Notes: generated from the letters alone by a model not told the origin. DNA of 64,000 nucleotides from Salmonella enterica subsp. houtenae serovar Houten (GCA_900478215.1 LS483478.1:3906001-3970000); one strand, 5' to 3'. Numbered from the stretch's first letter, positions 44,841-53,590 are shown. A program made the numbers and translations.

Positions 44841-45245
44841 TTATCCTTTCAGATTTTTTGGCTTTACGGTTCGAATCAATACCATACCATCTTCATCGAC
44901 TTTATCAGCAGCATCTCCCACAACTCGCCAATACCAGTATCCATTTCTACTAACGACATTATCTGCTCTCAGCTTCTCAAAGCATTGTAAATATTGGGAA
45001 AGTATGAAGACAACATCACTGTTTTGTGGAATATCATCTTCATCAAAGTTAATAAAGTCTTCAAATGGCTTATATTCATTGCCAAGATAATCGTTACTTT
45101 GTACTAAAAGTACATTAACAAACTTGAGTTTGAATTTATTTACTGCGTCATTAGGATTTTTTTTCGATAGTAGTGAAATCTCCTCATATATACTCAACAG
45201 TTGTCCGGATAACTTCTCAAAAATATTTACGTTCGATTTATTCAT
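44841..45245 (-). CDS. Small acidic protein, paralogue 1 of satellite cargo
   Basis: 134 residues from the ATG at 45245 (AAGG eight bases upstream); a start at 45269 would overlap the previous gene. N-terminal helix LSGQLLSIYEEISLL, then the block shared with the next protein (DEDDIPQNSDVVFILSQYL), and a C-terminal extension (YWYWRVVGDAADKVDEDGMVLI) absent from the other. Spacing to the upstream gene 11 bases and to the next gene seven. Function unknown. Confidence 0.7.
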   Translation of the reverse strand: MNKSNVNIFEKLSGQLLSIYEEISLLSKKNPNDAVNKFKLKFVNVLLVQSNDYLGNEYKPFEDFINFDEDDIPQNSDVVFILSQYLQCFEKLRADNVVSRNGYWYWRVVGDAADKVDEDGMVLIRTVKPKNLKG

Positions 45246-45256
45246 GCTAGTAACCT

Positions 45257-46633
45257 TCATGATGGACAAGAGCGTCTGAATTCGATGTACTTCTTCTTCA
45301 GTACTTCTACTGGCGCTCTTTGCTTACTTTCATATACATCAACCATTAGTTTCAAATCATCATCTGTTATTGCTATTATGCATTTTCTTTGAGATGACCA
45401 TAGATCGATAGTATTTTTATACATTGCTTTTGGCAACGGGTTTCGAGTTAGAAATATACCAAACCTACCAATATTAGGTTGCAGATATCTGTTAAGCTGG
45501 TTTATATGATCGCGATCGATTGCTTTAACATTCTTCATTTCAATTACCAATTGACGGTTGTCATATTCGTTAAATATTTCATCTAAAAAGTCTACATCTC
45601 TATTATTGTAAAATATCAAATCTCGAATATGCCTTCCTGATTCTGTGCGGCTTTGAGTATTTGCAAAATCTAAATGAGGATAAAATAAGGTAGCTAACAA
45701 ATCCGCTGATAAATCCTCATACCTCATATCTGCTCCATCTTCCTTTCCTGTTTTAAGCTTCAAAAGCTCAGCTAACTTTCTTTTTGCTGATAAAACAGGT
45801 ATCTGGCTAAACAAAGGATCATTTTGACAATCCTGTGAGGTTCTGCTTTTATATTTTACATATTCCTCTATAACCCCGTAATTTTCCCTGTTGAAATTTA
45901 ATATTTTAACTCTCTCTTCAGGCTCATTCGGGTTGAATATTTCATCTCTTGGGCAATACAATGCGAAGTAATCCTCAAAATTGATCCACGGATTAAACCT
46001 TAGCCATCGTTTGGGAGTGAAAATTAGTGGTTCTTTAGTCTTCGGGTTTACAGGGAGTCGTATTTTCTTATTAAAATCAAAAGAGTGCTTTTGATAATTA
46101 TATACTGCATCTAGTATAACCCCCTCCATAGGAATACCATTAATTTCACTTTGCTCAATTGTATAGTCAATCAAAAAAGACTTTATATAGTTACATGCGA
46201 TATCACTGACACGGTCTTTTGATATACCTGAAACATAGAGTTGAATTACTTCAAAGTGAGTAAAACCGAATTGGCTATATTCAGGCACATCATTAAAAAG
46301 CCTAAGGATTTCATTCGCCTGCTTCAACCCGATCTTTACCCCTCTACGAGATTTGGAAACACCAAGCCCAATCTCAGAACATTCAGAAAGATTGATAAGC
46401 GTATCAGCAGCTTCTTCCTCACGTCTTTTTTTCATTAAATAATTTAAATGGTTGAATGAGTTTGTAATCGCTGTATGCAATGCCTGATCTTGCAAGGATG
46501 GTGACTTCCACAATAAAAAAGGATCAACATAGAGCGGAATGTCCTCATCAAAAAATTGAATTGCAAAATCCAAATCAGCTTGTGATTTATGTATGCCGTA
46601 ATGATCAGTTATTCTTGGTCGGAAGAGATCCAT
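45257..46633 (-). CDS. PD-(D/E)XK-type protein, candidate defence effector
   Basis: 458 residues. N-terminal domain: ITDHYGIHKSQADLDFAIQFFDEDIPLYVDPFLLWKSPSLQD, no family recognised. The C-terminal part carries a restriction-endonuclease fold signature: Asp338 (HIRDLIFYN), Glu365 and Lys367 in LVIEMKN, then HINQLNRYL (QxxxY-like) and GRFGIFLTR. First gene of a three-gene operon in the satellite, at the att-proximal side of alpha, not in the usual P4 hotspot. It is a plausible DNA- or RNA-cleaving anti-phage effector, but this is inference from fold and place. Confidence 0.75.
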   Translation of the reverse strand: MDLFRPRITDHYGIHKSQADLDFAIQFFDEDIPLYVDPFLLWKSPSLQDQALHTAITNSFNHLNYLMKKRREEEAADTLINLSECSEIGLGVSKSRRGVKIGLKQANEILRLFNDVPEYSQFGFTHFEVIQLYVSGISKDRVSDIACNYIKSFLIDYTIEQSEINGIPMEGVILDAVYNYQKHSFDFNKKIRLPVNPKTKEPLIFTPKRWLRFNPWINFEDYFALYCPRDEIFNPNEPEERVKILNFNRENYGVIEEYVKYKSRTSQDCQNDPLFSQIPVLSAKRKLAELLKLKTGKEDGADMRYEDLSADLLATLFYPHLDFANTQSRTESGRHIRDLIFYNNRDVDFLDEIFNEYDNRQLVIEMKNVKAIDRDHINQLNRYLQPNIGRFGIFLTRNPLPKAMYKNTIDLWSSQRKCIIAITDDDLKLMVDVYESKQRAPVEVLKKKYIEFRRSCPS

Positions 46634-46704
46634 GCATCCTCACTTTCCGTATATGGTCTTATTGTATCCACTCATAGTGTAACACTAATCCTATTCAGAT
46701 AAAA

Positions 46705-46725
46705 AAGACCGGCAATGCCGGTCTT
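46705..46725 (-). terminator. Terminator after alpha
   Basis: AAGACCGGC (46705-46713), loop AAT, GCCGGTCTT (46717-46725), with six A at 46701-46706 (U-run on the minus strand). Strong intrinsic terminator just after the alpha stop, shielding the cargo operon from early transcription. Confidence 0.88.
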
Positions 46726-46732
46726 GGGTTGA

Positions 46733-49066
46733 TTATTTCACTGCGGGCTCATCGCACTTTGGTAGCCAGTCAGCGTTGCTTTCCTCCCTGAGCGCAAGAT
46801 TGGTCTGCATCCCCTGATTGGTTCGCCGCTTGTCATAATTCAGCCCATACTCCTTGAGCATGGCCGACAGGCCTTTACCGAACATGGTCAGGCTTAGCGT
46901 GTTCTTGTATCCATGCGCCTCCATGTAAATCAGATAGGCGTGATATAGATAGAGGCGCGGCTGACGCGGAATAATGTTGGCGTTCCCCATGTACATCCCG
47001 TCTGGCTCCGGCAGTGCCTCCAGATAGCCGCAAAAATCAAAGGTCGGGTCAGCATCCCTTTTAATCCTGAGCGCCTCGTCGGAGTTCTGCTGCGACTGGA
47101 GCAGCGTACGCGCGGCCATCGGGTCGCTGAACTTCTGCATGAGCTGGCGCACGATGACCGCCAGCTCCTGGGCGATTTTGTCCTTGAGTTTCGGGTCGCG
47201 CTCTTCCGGGGCAATCTGTTCCGGGAAATGCAGGATCACCCGGCGACGGGAAACACCGCCGCTACGGTCGGTAAATCGCATCGGGTTATTGTTCACGGCC
47301 AGAATCACCGCCGGAATATGGGTGGAGTACGCATCCTTGTATTTCGGGTCTACCGAGACCGCATCCCCGCCGGTGATGGCCTTGAGTCCTGCCCCGTCAC
47401 CGCTCCATTTTTCCTGGTCAGGCAGACGAATCAGCGAGAAGCCAATCAGCGCAGCACGTTCACGTGGTGATTCCAGCGTTTCGATAGTGGCCGATGTGGC
47501 GTTATCCTCACCGGCAAGCATGGTCGCAATTTCGGCCAGAATACTTTTCCCGCTCCCGCCCGGCCCGGTCATTTCGAGAAAGAGCTGCCAGTCGTAGCGG
47601 TTCGCAAGCACCATAAACAACGCGGCCAGAATCACGTCGCGTTTTTCCGGTCTGCCACCGGCGGCGCGGTCAAGCCAGCGCCAGAAATGAGGGGCGTGGG
47701 TTTCCAGCGTTTCGCCCTCCACCGGTGGGGTGAAATCAACATCACATAGCGTGCGCAGCCAGTGCGATTTGTGGTGCGGGCTGAAAGTGCCGGTGGCGGT
47801 ATCGAGTACCCCGTTACGAAAACCAATCAGACGGCGCGCCGGTGCGTCCTGCTGCGGAATAATCAGTTTCAGGGTCTCCACCACTGAGGCAATTTTCCCC
47901 GACGAGAACGGGGCGCGCAGACGCTGAAACAACCCGGCCACGTCGCGGGCAAAATCCGACGGGGGAATGATTTTCCATATTCCGGCCTCATATCGGGACA
48001 GGAGCTGACCGTTCGCATCCACGGCCAGCGCTTCGCCGTAATGTTCATGCACCCGCATTGCCTTTTCACTGGTGCTCATGGCGGTAAATTCCGCCTCACT
48101 CATGGTAGTGAAAGGACTGTCAGCCGGTGGCCGGATGGCGTCATAAATCGCTTTCCGTGTCGCCTCTTCGCCTTTCTGAACGAACGCATCATTCCAGTCA
48201 CCGAACACCGGCGGCAGGGCAACAACACCCTCACAGGCGTCTGCGGCCGCAGCGGCTTTTGTCTGGCCGTCGCCGTTAAGGTCACGGTCGGCGGCGAGGA
48301 CAATCTGACAGGCCGGGTGTTTCTGACGGGCAAGGCTCGCCAGAGAAAGGAGGTTCACGGAGGACAGCGCCACCATGACGGTTTCGCCGGTCAGGTGATG
48401 CACGGTGAGCGCGGTCGCATAGCCCTCCGCAATCCACAGGCGTTTTCCGGCCTGTTTCTGCCCCTCGATGATATGGCATGTACCTTTTACCGCTCCGCCT
48501 TTCAGGGTGCGTTTGAGACCGTCAGCATTAATAAGCTGAACGTTAACCAGCGTCCCGGCATCGTCATACAGCGGGGCAACCACATCACCGGTGCGGAACG
48601 TCACGCCACCGGTTTTATGCATGACCGTCAGTACCGGACATTCCCGGTCGGGGAAACCCTTGCGGGTGAGGTAGGCGTTGCCAGTGGCCGGTCGGGTTTT
48701 CTCCATGAGCCTGATGGCCAGCGCGGCCGCTGCTTTGCGGTCAGCCTCTGCTCCGGCCTCTGCGGCCGCAATCACTTCCGGGGCAACCGGCGGCAGGTTG
48801 CCGGTCACGGTATTCACCTTTTGGGCGGCCTCTGAGGCAGATACATCGAATACCCTCTCAACCAGTTTAAGGCCGTCACCCGCGCCGCACTGGTTACAGA
48901 ACCACGTCCCGCGCCCCTCTTTATCGTCAAAGCGAAAGCGGTCAGAGCCGCCGCATACCGGGCAGGGCTGATGACGGTTTTTAATCACCTTCACACCCAG
49001 CGCAGGGAGAATGTTCGGCCAGTGGCCGCACGCCTGTTTTACGGTTTCCGTTATATTCATTTTCAT
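46733..49066 (-). CDS. alpha: P4-like alpha protein: primase, helicase, origin binding
   Basis: 777 residues, the length of P4 alpha. N-terminal zinc-finger primase domain (CPVCGGSDRFRFDDKEGRGTWFCNQCGAGD, about 36-66), TOPRIM-like primase region (LWIAEGYATALTV), and a C-terminal SF3 helicase with Walker A GPGGSGKS and ILAVNNNPMRFTDRSGGVSRRRVILHFPE. It binds the TGAACA iterons at ori and crr and starts satellite replication. Start with GGGAG nine bases upstream. Its neighbour upstream overlaps only by spacing, as in P4. Confidence 0.95.
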   Translation of the reverse strand: MKMNITETVKQACGHWPNILPALGVKVIKNRHQPCPVCGGSDRFRFDDKEGRGTWFCNQCGAGDGLKLVERVFDVSASEAAQKVNTVTGNLPPVAPEVIAAAEAGAEADRKAAAALAIRLMEKTRPATGNAYLTRKGFPDRECPVLTVMHKTGGVTFRTGDVVAPLYDDAGTLVNVQLINADGLKRTLKGGAVKGTCHIIEGQKQAGKRLWIAEGYATALTVHHLTGETVMVALSSVNLLSLASLARQKHPACQIVLAADRDLNGDGQTKAAAAADACEGVVALPPVFGDWNDAFVQKGEEATRKAIYDAIRPPADSPFTTMSEAEFTAMSTSEKAMRVHEHYGEALAVDANGQLLSRYEAGIWKIIPPSDFARDVAGLFQRLRAPFSSGKIASVVETLKLIIPQQDAPARRLIGFRNGVLDTATGTFSPHHKSHWLRTLCDVDFTPPVEGETLETHAPHFWRWLDRAAGGRPEKRDVILAALFMVLANRYDWQLFLEMTGPGGSGKSILAEIATMLAGEDNATSATIETLESPRERAALIGFSLIRLPDQEKWSGDGAGLKAITGGDAVSVDPKYKDAYSTHIPAVILAVNNNPMRFTDRSGGVSRRRVILHFPEQIAPEERDPKLKDKIAQELAVIVRQLMQKFSDPMAARTLLQSQQNSDEALRIKRDADPTFDFCGYLEALPEPDGMYMGNANIIPRQPRLYLYHAYLIYMEAHGYKNTLSLTMFGKGLSAMLKEYGLNYDKRRTNQGMQTNLALREESNADWLPKCDEPAVK

Positions 49067-49080
49067 TGTTATTTTCTCCC

Positions 49081-49401
49081 TCAGTGCAGTACCGGTGCGG
49101 TGATATGACAGGCGCAGAGTTCATCCATTACGGCGAGCCCGAGAAATGACAGCGACGGCGCGGCCATGAGTGGCCCGGATTCCATTAAATCTTCCAGTAA
49201 TGCACAGGCAATCTGACGGCCTTTCTCCTCGCCGTGCTGGCGCAGGTAGAAGCCCTCCAGCTCGGCGGCAATGGCGCTTTCCAGCGCGTCGAGGGTGAGG
49301 TGCGGGTAGCGGTGCTGGCGTTCGCACAGGGTCAGCCATGCACAGGCCACGGCGCGACGATACAGCGCGGCGCGTAATACGGGTGGTAATGGCTTTTTCA
49401 T
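49081..49401 (-). CDS. P4-like early protein upstream of alpha
   Basis: 106 residues, in the position of P4 epsilon (helper derepression) next to alpha. Sequence RAALYRRAVACAWLTLCERQHRYPHLTLDALESAIAAELEGFYLRQHGEEKGRQIACALLEDLMESGP is common in P4-like islands (DUF5375-type). I do not claim it is epsilon; function unknown. Overlaps the next gene by four bases, so translation is coupled. Confidence 0.75.
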   Translation of the reverse strand: MKKPLPPVLRAALYRRAVACAWLTLCERQHRYPHLTLDALESAIAAELEGFYLRQHGEEKGRQIACALLEDLMESGPLMAAPSLSFLGLAVMDELCACHITAPVLH

Positions 49402-49625
49402 ACGTTACCCTCCCCGGTCAGCCACTGCTGATTGCAGCGTTCGACCACACCGTCGAGCTGGGCGGTCATGAGGTAAATTACGGAGGTGAGTTGTAACTGC
49501 TGCGCCGGGTCACGCCTAACGGTCGCGCAGTCCTGCACCTGCATCAGCTCATTGACAAGCTGGCCGACGTTGCGCATGTGCTCAAGGCATTCGAGGTCAC
49601 GGGCGGTAATGGTGGTATGTTTCAT
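49398..49625 (-). CDS. Small P4-like early protein
   Basis: 75 residues, helical: DLECLEHMRNVGQLVNELMQVQDCATVRRDPAQQLQLTSVIYLMTAQLDGVVERCN. Overlaps both neighbours by four bases (ATGA), so it is in the early operon. No known domain. It is a frequent small ORF in P4-like islands; function unknown. Confidence 0.7.
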   Translation of the reverse strand: MKHTTITARDLECLEHMRNVGQLVNELMQVQDCATVRRDPAQQLQLTSVIYLMTAQLDGVVERCNQQWLTGEGNV

Positions 49626-50170
49626 GCTCGCACCTCCTCAACCGGCAGACGACCAGCGAACGAGAGGACGTAATCGCGAACGAGGGAAAGACGTGCGGCC
49701 TGTTCATCACCGGCAACGGTGCGGAGCATACAGATACGGGGTTTACGGTCTGCGCGACGGACGGCGGCAAACACAAAGACAAACTGCGGGTGTGACGGGG
49801 TGAGGGTCGTAGCCATAGGAGCAACCTCCTTGAAGTAGCGGTTATCGCCACCACCGGAGTTCTCACGCTCGGGTGGTAGCCCAGACGGGGGTGAGAAACC
49901 GGCCTTCAAGGGAACCGGCCAGCCCGAGGGCTGCCCCGCCTGAGCCACCATTACGCAGATACAGCAACGGCTAAAGAACCGATGCGTAAACAACAGGTGC
50001 ACATAGGCATAGACACAAAAAAAGACGCATGGCGCGTCCGGTGTCGCCTTGAAGTAACTCGGGTTCTCACGCCCGGCTGCCGATTTTGCGACAGCGGGGA
50101 AACTATACCTGGAAACGGCGAAAAGAAGCAAGCCAGAAAAAGGGACGGTTTGCTGAACGGTCATCATCAT
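49622..50170 (-). CDS. Ash/Icd-like protein
   Basis: 182 residues as one ORF, but the last 64 residues (FVFVFAAVRRADRKPRICMLRTVAGDEQAARLSLVRDYVLSFAGRLPVEEVRA) are the Icd-like segment and have their own ATG at 49816 with GGAGG upstream. In P1/P4 elements the Ash/Icd/Kil proteins inhibit cell division or act as phage immunity modulators. The N-terminal part overlaps the immunity RNA region, so it may be an untranslated artefact; the 64-residue product is the safest call. Confidence 0.7.
   Translation of the reverse strand: MMMTVQQTVPFSGLLLFAVSRYSFPAVAKSAAGRENPSYFKATPDAPCVFFCVYAYVHLLFTHRFFSRCCICVMVAQAGQPSGWPVPLKAGFSPPSGLPPERENSGGGDNRYFKEVAPMATTLTPSHPQFVFVFAAVRRADRKPRICMLRTVAGDEQAARLSLVRDYVLSFAGRLPVEEVRA
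49850..50090 (-). ncRNA. P4-like CI RNA immunity region (seqA/seqB/seqC)
   Basis: On the minus strand, two copies of GCGTGAGAAC (from 50064-50076 and 49859-49871, with CCGG context) flank one copy of GGTTTCTCACCCCC (49888-49901), which is complementary to both. This is the layout of the P4 immunity circuit: CI RNA carries seqB, complementary to seqA and seqC, and forces premature termination of early transcripts. Boundaries approximate. Confidence 0.6.
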
Positions 50171-50433
50171 GCGTCATAGCCCCGGTTGCGTTCGGCAATA
50201 CGATCTGCCATCCATGCGGTGATTTCAGACTGCGCCCACGCCACGTTTTTCCCGCCCAGGCTGATTTGTTTCGGGAAAGCCTCGCGGCTGATGAGGTCGT
50301 AAATGGTCGACCGGGACAGGCCGCACAGATGCATCACTTCGGGCAGACGGATAAAGCGCTCATGAACGGTATCAGAGACCGGCATCAGCGGCGCGGCAGG
50401 GGCAGAAGACGGGGAAGAAAAAGCGGTGTGCAT
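50167..50433 (-). CDS. AlpA/Vis-type regulator
   Basis: 88 residues of the AlpA/Vis excisionase-regulator family: RFIRLPEVMHLCGLSRSTIYDLISREAFPKQISLGGKNVAWAQSEITAWMADRI, an MerR-like winged HTH. In P4, Vis stimulates excision and represses the late promoter. Four bases overlap with the next ORF. The integrase partner (int2) is frameshifted. Confidence 0.9.
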   Translation of the reverse strand: MHTAFSSPSSAPAAPLMPVSDTVHERFIRLPEVMHLCGLSRSTIYDLISREAFPKQISLGGKNVAWAQSEITAWMADRIAERNRGYDA

Positions 50434-50701
50434 CGGGCTACCTCACAAAGTCCATACAGTGCCGGTCGTGTCCGTCCGGCTTCGGGTAGCTCTCTATTTT
50501 GTGAATATTTTCCCTCAGGGCAATAAGTCTTTTTATAGCTCCTCGCCACACAACAGAGCGATTTTTGAACAATGGCAAACGCTGGCAAACAGATGCAAAT
50601 CAATGCATTACATTGCAGTAACTTTAAGTACTTTCACTTATATATTTCCTCATAATTAATCGGAAAAAAGACTAAATCCGGCAACCTAGGTAAAAAGCAA
50701 A

Positions 50702-50807
50702 AGGTGAACAGTAGTGAACAGTCGGTGAACAGTTACACCCTCAACTGTTCACCCTTTATCTGACTGTATTACTTATCTTTTTCTTTTCAGTGAACAGTAG
50801 TGAATAG
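50702..50807. repeat. P4-like ori iterons
   Basis: Iterons GGTGAACAGT at 50702, AGTGAACAGT at 50712, GGTGAACAGT at 50723, ACTGTTCACC at about 50743, AGTGAACAGT at 50788 and AGTGAATAGT at 50798. Same unit as the crr 6.5 kb away. AT-rich DNA between them (50754-50787) would open easily. Alpha-dependent origin. Confidence 0.82.
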
Positions 50808-50884
50808 TTATAAGTAAAAAACAAACAGTGGGTAAGGTTTTCCTGAGACCTTTCTCTGGCCAGCCGGGTTTTAAGGTCTGTTTG

Positions 50885-50902
50885 TGCCATTTTTGCCACA
50901 AC
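50885..50902 (+). promoter_or_regulatory. Ogr/delta activator site of Psid
   Basis: TGT-N12-ACA (TGT 50885-50887, ACA 50900-50902) equals the consensus binding site of Ogr/delta activators, located about 70 bases upstream of the sid start. Supports delta- or helper-Ogr-dependent late transcription. Confidence 0.78.
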
Positions 50903-50972
50903 GGCAATGAATCGTGTTGTTGTGTCTGGCGCGGCAGAATCTCCTCAGATTGAAACGAAGAGGAGACCCGAC

Positions 50973-51710
50973 ATGACTCAGACCGCTGTTATTCCCGACT
51001 ACCTTAAACCTGCAATGGAACGCCTTGAGACTGCCCGCTCGGCGCATCTCGCCAATGCCAGCCGTATGGATGAAACCACGACGGCCATCAGCCAGGTGCA
51101 AACGCAAAAAAATGAACTGGAGCAGGAAAACGGCAATGATTGCGGCGCATGGCGCGCCGCCTTTCGTGCCGGTGGTGCTGTCATTACCGACGAGCTGAAA
51201 CAACGCCATCTGGCGCGCGTGGCACGGCGGGAACTGGCGCAGGAATGTGACAGCATGAACGAGGTACTGTCTTTTGAGCTGGACAGGCTCAAAGGAGCCT
51301 GTGACCGCACGGCCAGAGCATACCGTCAGGCACATCACGGTGTCCTCAGTCAGTATGCAGAGCATGAACTTGATGCTGCCCTGCGTGAAAGCTGCGGTGC
51401 CCTCATCAGAGCAATGAAACTCAACATACTGGTTCTGAATAATCCGCTTGCTAATACGACCGGGCATCAGGGATATATCGAACCGGAAAAAGTTGTAATG
51501 CAGCAGGTGAAAGCGTGGCTTGAACAGGCCGTAAAGGGCTGCAATATCCGTCTGACCGATGAACCGGTGCTGTTTAAAACAGGGCTGTCGGCTTCCACAC
51601 TGCCGCATATGGAACATGACGTTGCGACCACGCCCGGTCAGCGAAAAGTCTGGCAGGAAAAAATGCGGGAACGTGAAGCTGACCTGAAAGCACGGGGGTT
51701 ATTGTCATGA
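50973..51710 (+). CDS. sid: Sid, capsid size determination
   Basis: 245 residues from the ATG at 50973 (GAGGAGA upstream). P4 Sid (about 244 residues) forms an external scaffold that makes helper capsids small. Highly charged, helical sequence (RLETARSAHLANASRMDETTTAISQVQTQKNELEQE) without enzyme motifs. First of sid-delta-psu; overlaps delta by four bases. Confidence 0.85.
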   Translation: MTQTAVIPDYLKPAMERLETARSAHLANASRMDETTTAISQVQTQKNELEQENGNDCGAWRAAFRAGGAVITDELKQRHLARVARRELAQECDSMNEVLSFELDRLKGACDRTARAYRQAHHGVLSQYAEHELDAALRESCGALIRAMKLNILVLNNPLANTTGHQGYIEPEKVVMQQVKAWLEQAVKGCNIRLTDEPVLFKTGLSASTLPHMEHDVATTPGQRKVWQEKMREREADLKARGLLS

Positions 51711-51952
51711 TGCGCTGCCCTTTCTGCCGCACAGCGGCACACGTTCGCACCAGCCGCTATATGTCTGAGAGCGTCAAAGAGAGTTACCTGCAGTGCCAGA
51801 ATGTGCACTGCTCGGCGACATTCAAAACGCATGAGTCCATCTTTGAAGTGATACGTTCGCCGGTCGTCGATGAGAAACCCGCGCCGGTGCCGACAGCCCC
51901 CGTGGCACCCCGTCGGGTAAAAGGCTGCTACAGCTCGCCGTTCCGCCATTAA
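51707..51952 (+). CDS. Delta (Ogr-type zinc-finger transactivator), single finger
   Basis: 81 residues with one Ogr/delta zinc finger: CPFCRTAAHVRTSRYMSESVKESYLQCQNVHCSATF (CX2C...CX4C). P4 delta is about twice as long with two fingers; this one resembles P2 Ogr (about 72 residues). Activates late promoters with TGT-N12-ACA sites, so it may also activate helper late genes. Basic Pro-rich tail. Confidence 0.88.
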   Translation: MMRCPFCRTAAHVRTSRYMSESVKESYLQCQNVHCSATFKTHESIFEVIRSPVVDEKPAPVPTAPVAPRRVKGCYSSPFRH

Positions 51953-51968
51953 TCAGGAGAGACAACCC

Positions 51969-52535
51969 GTGACCACTCTGACCTTACAGCAGGCCTATGA
52001 CGCCTGTCAGACGAACAAAACCGCGTGGCTGAACCGTAAAGCCGAACTGACCGCCGCAGAGCAGGAATATCAGGAATTATTGCTGGATGACAATGCATCA
52101 GGCTCCCGCAGATTACAGACGCTGCGTGACCTGATTGACGTAAAAAAATGGGAAGTTAATCAGGCCGCCGGTCGCTACATCTTCTCGCATGAGGAGGTGC
52201 AGCGCATCAGCATCCGTAACCGGCTGCATGATTTTATGCAGCAGAACGGCGCAGAGCTGACCGCCGCACTGGCATCGGAGCTGATGGGGATTAAAAACCA
52301 GCCCGCGATGATAAAAAATCGCGCGCTTGACCGTTCAGTCTCTTACCTGAGAGAAGCTCTTTCCGTCTGGCTGACCGCTGGAAATGAAATTAATTATTCT
52401 GCACAGGATAAAGATATTTTAATGGCCATCGGATACAGGCCTGACTCGCCTTCGCGGGATGATAATCGTGAAAAATTCACCCCTGCACAGAACATGATTT
52501 ACACCCGTCGACGCGCCGGACTGGCCGCGCAGTAG
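51969..52535 (+). CDS. psu: Psu, Rho inhibitor and capsid decoration protein
   Basis: 188 residues starting with GTG at 51969 (CAGGAGAG upstream). Like P4 Psu (190 residues): LQQAYDACQTNKTAWLNRKAELTAAEQEYQELLL, VNQAAGRYIFSHEEVQRISIRNRLHDFMQQ, EKFTPAQNMI. Psu inhibits Rho-dependent termination and stabilises small capsids. Last gene before cos. Confidence 0.92.
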   Translation: MTTLTLQQAYDACQTNKTAWLNRKAELTAAEQEYQELLLDDNASGSRRLQTLRDLIDVKKWEVNQAAGRYIFSHEEVQRISIRNRLHDFMQQNGAELTAALASELMGIKNQPAMIKNRALDRSVSYLREALSVWLTAGNEINYSAQDKDILMAIGYRPDSPSRDDNREKFTPAQNMIYTRRRAGLAAQ

Positions 52536-52708
52536 CCTGTCAAAAAATCCCCGTAAATCCCGCTATTTTTAACGAAATAAGCCATGCATCCATAAGGTGC
52601 ATGGTTTTGCATGCGTTTTCTCGCTCCGGCATGCCAGACCAGCGCCAGTCGTGGCGCGGCCTGAGGCCACCTTTGCACCTGCATTAAAAGCGGCCCATTA
52701 AGCGGGCA

Positions 52709-52727
52709 GGCGTGGCGGGGAGAGCAT
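52709..52727. other. cos site (P2/P4 type)
   Basis: GGCGTGGCGGGGAGAGCAT (52709-52727) followed by TGCGCGCGG closely matches the P2/P4 19-base cohesive end (GGCGAGGCGGGGAAAGCAC). Lies between psu and the cargo hotspot, as in P4. The surrounding region (52560-52640) has the GC-rich stretches needed by helper terminase. Confidence 0.78.
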
Positions 52728-52754
52728 TGCGCGCGGCTAATTAATACTAACTTA

Positions 52755-53318
52755 TTAATTTTCCGCTTCAAATCCCCCAAGATCGATTTGTTCTTCGATT
52801 TCAGGAGTCCAAAGTAATTCTTCTGGAGTAGCATTTGACCAAAGCAATTTACCATACTCGATAACATACTTAACCGGTATTTTAGGATTGTTTATGTCTT
52901 TACCATCCCTTTCATGCCATTGTCTCTCCCATTTATCATAGAAGACTTCCAAATCATCAGGCATGAGTAAATAAACTGAACGAATAGTGATGTTACTATA
53001 AATTGCGAACACCCATGGAACTTGTCTATATTTCGCAATTATTGTTGGGTTCATATGATGGTGAGTTGAAAAACTCTTGGTTAGCTCAACATTAACTGAT
53101 TTTAATTCAAACTCGGTACCAGTGACATCTACTGCATCATTACCTTCTCGCCCAGGAAGAACTTTAAGACTGAGAAGTAAAAGAACTTGTAGAAGTTTTC
53201 CTCCATTATCTTGGAATATATCATTGATTCCGTGCTTATTAGCCAACCGTTGATATTCTTCAACCTGAGGCCAAAGTGCAATTAAATTTGACCAATCTTG
53301 ATGCAACTCAAATTTCAT
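52755..53318 (-). CDS. PvuII-like type II restriction endonuclease
   Basis: 187 residues; the body equals R.PvuII (157 residues, CAG^CTG): EYQRLANKHGINDIFQDNGGKLLQVLLLLSLKVLPGREGNDAVD, EFELKSVNVELTKSFSTHHHMNPTIIAKYRQVPWVFAIY, WERQWHERDGKDINNPKIPVKYV. Catalytic Asp in GNDAVD and Glu/Lys in FELKS are present. About 30 extra C-terminal residues (TPEELLWTPEIEEQIDL...) are unlike PvuII. Overlaps the controller gene by four bases. The high identity suggests CAGCTG specificity. Confidence 0.9.
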   Translation of the reverse strand: MKFELHQDWSNLIALWPQVEEYQRLANKHGINDIFQDNGGKLLQVLLLLSLKVLPGREGNDAVDVTGTEFELKSVNVELTKSFSTHHHMNPTIIAKYRQVPWVFAIYSNITIRSVYLLMPDDLEVFYDKWERQWHERDGKDINNPKIPVKYVIEYGKLLWSNATPEELLWTPEIEEQIDLGGFEAEN

Positions 53319-53551
53319 ACCTGATTATTCTCCAGTAGTGAACTAGGAGAGACACCAAGGGCTGAAGCAATTCGGTCGATATTATCAATAGAAATGTTTC
53401 TTTCACATCGCTCTACTGACCCGATGTAAGTCCTATGCAAGCCTGCCAAGTCAGCCAAGGCTTCTTGAGACAGACCTTGTCTCTCCCTTAACTTCCTGAT
53501 GTTATGGGCAAAAATCACTCTTGCTCTTGAGGGGTTTATCTTTCGTTCCAT
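53315..53551 (-). CDS. Controller protein (C) of the PvuII-like system
   Basis: 78-residue HTH protein: ARVIFAHNIRKLRERQGLSQEALADLAGLHRTYIGSVERCERNISIDNIDRIASALGVSP. Same place and size as C.PvuII (84 residues). It delays restriction until methylation is complete by binding C-boxes between the divergent C and M genes and driving its own operon with R. Confidence 0.9.
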   Translation of the reverse strand: MERKINPSRARVIFAHNIRKLRERQGLSQEALADLAGLHRTYIGSVERCERNISIDNIDRIASALGVSPSSLLENNQV

Positions 53552-53590
53552 TCGCGAGACAATGCAGCCTTGATGACAATAGATCTACAG

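Noticed and set aside
48041..48835. 264-residue plus-strand ORF within alpha
   Set aside because: Antisense shadow of a high-GC gene; alpha is clearly coding on the minus strand.
44225..50807. Repeated TGAACA units as a CRISPR array
   Set aside because: Units are short, in both orientations and match P4 replication iterons; no spacers or cas genes.
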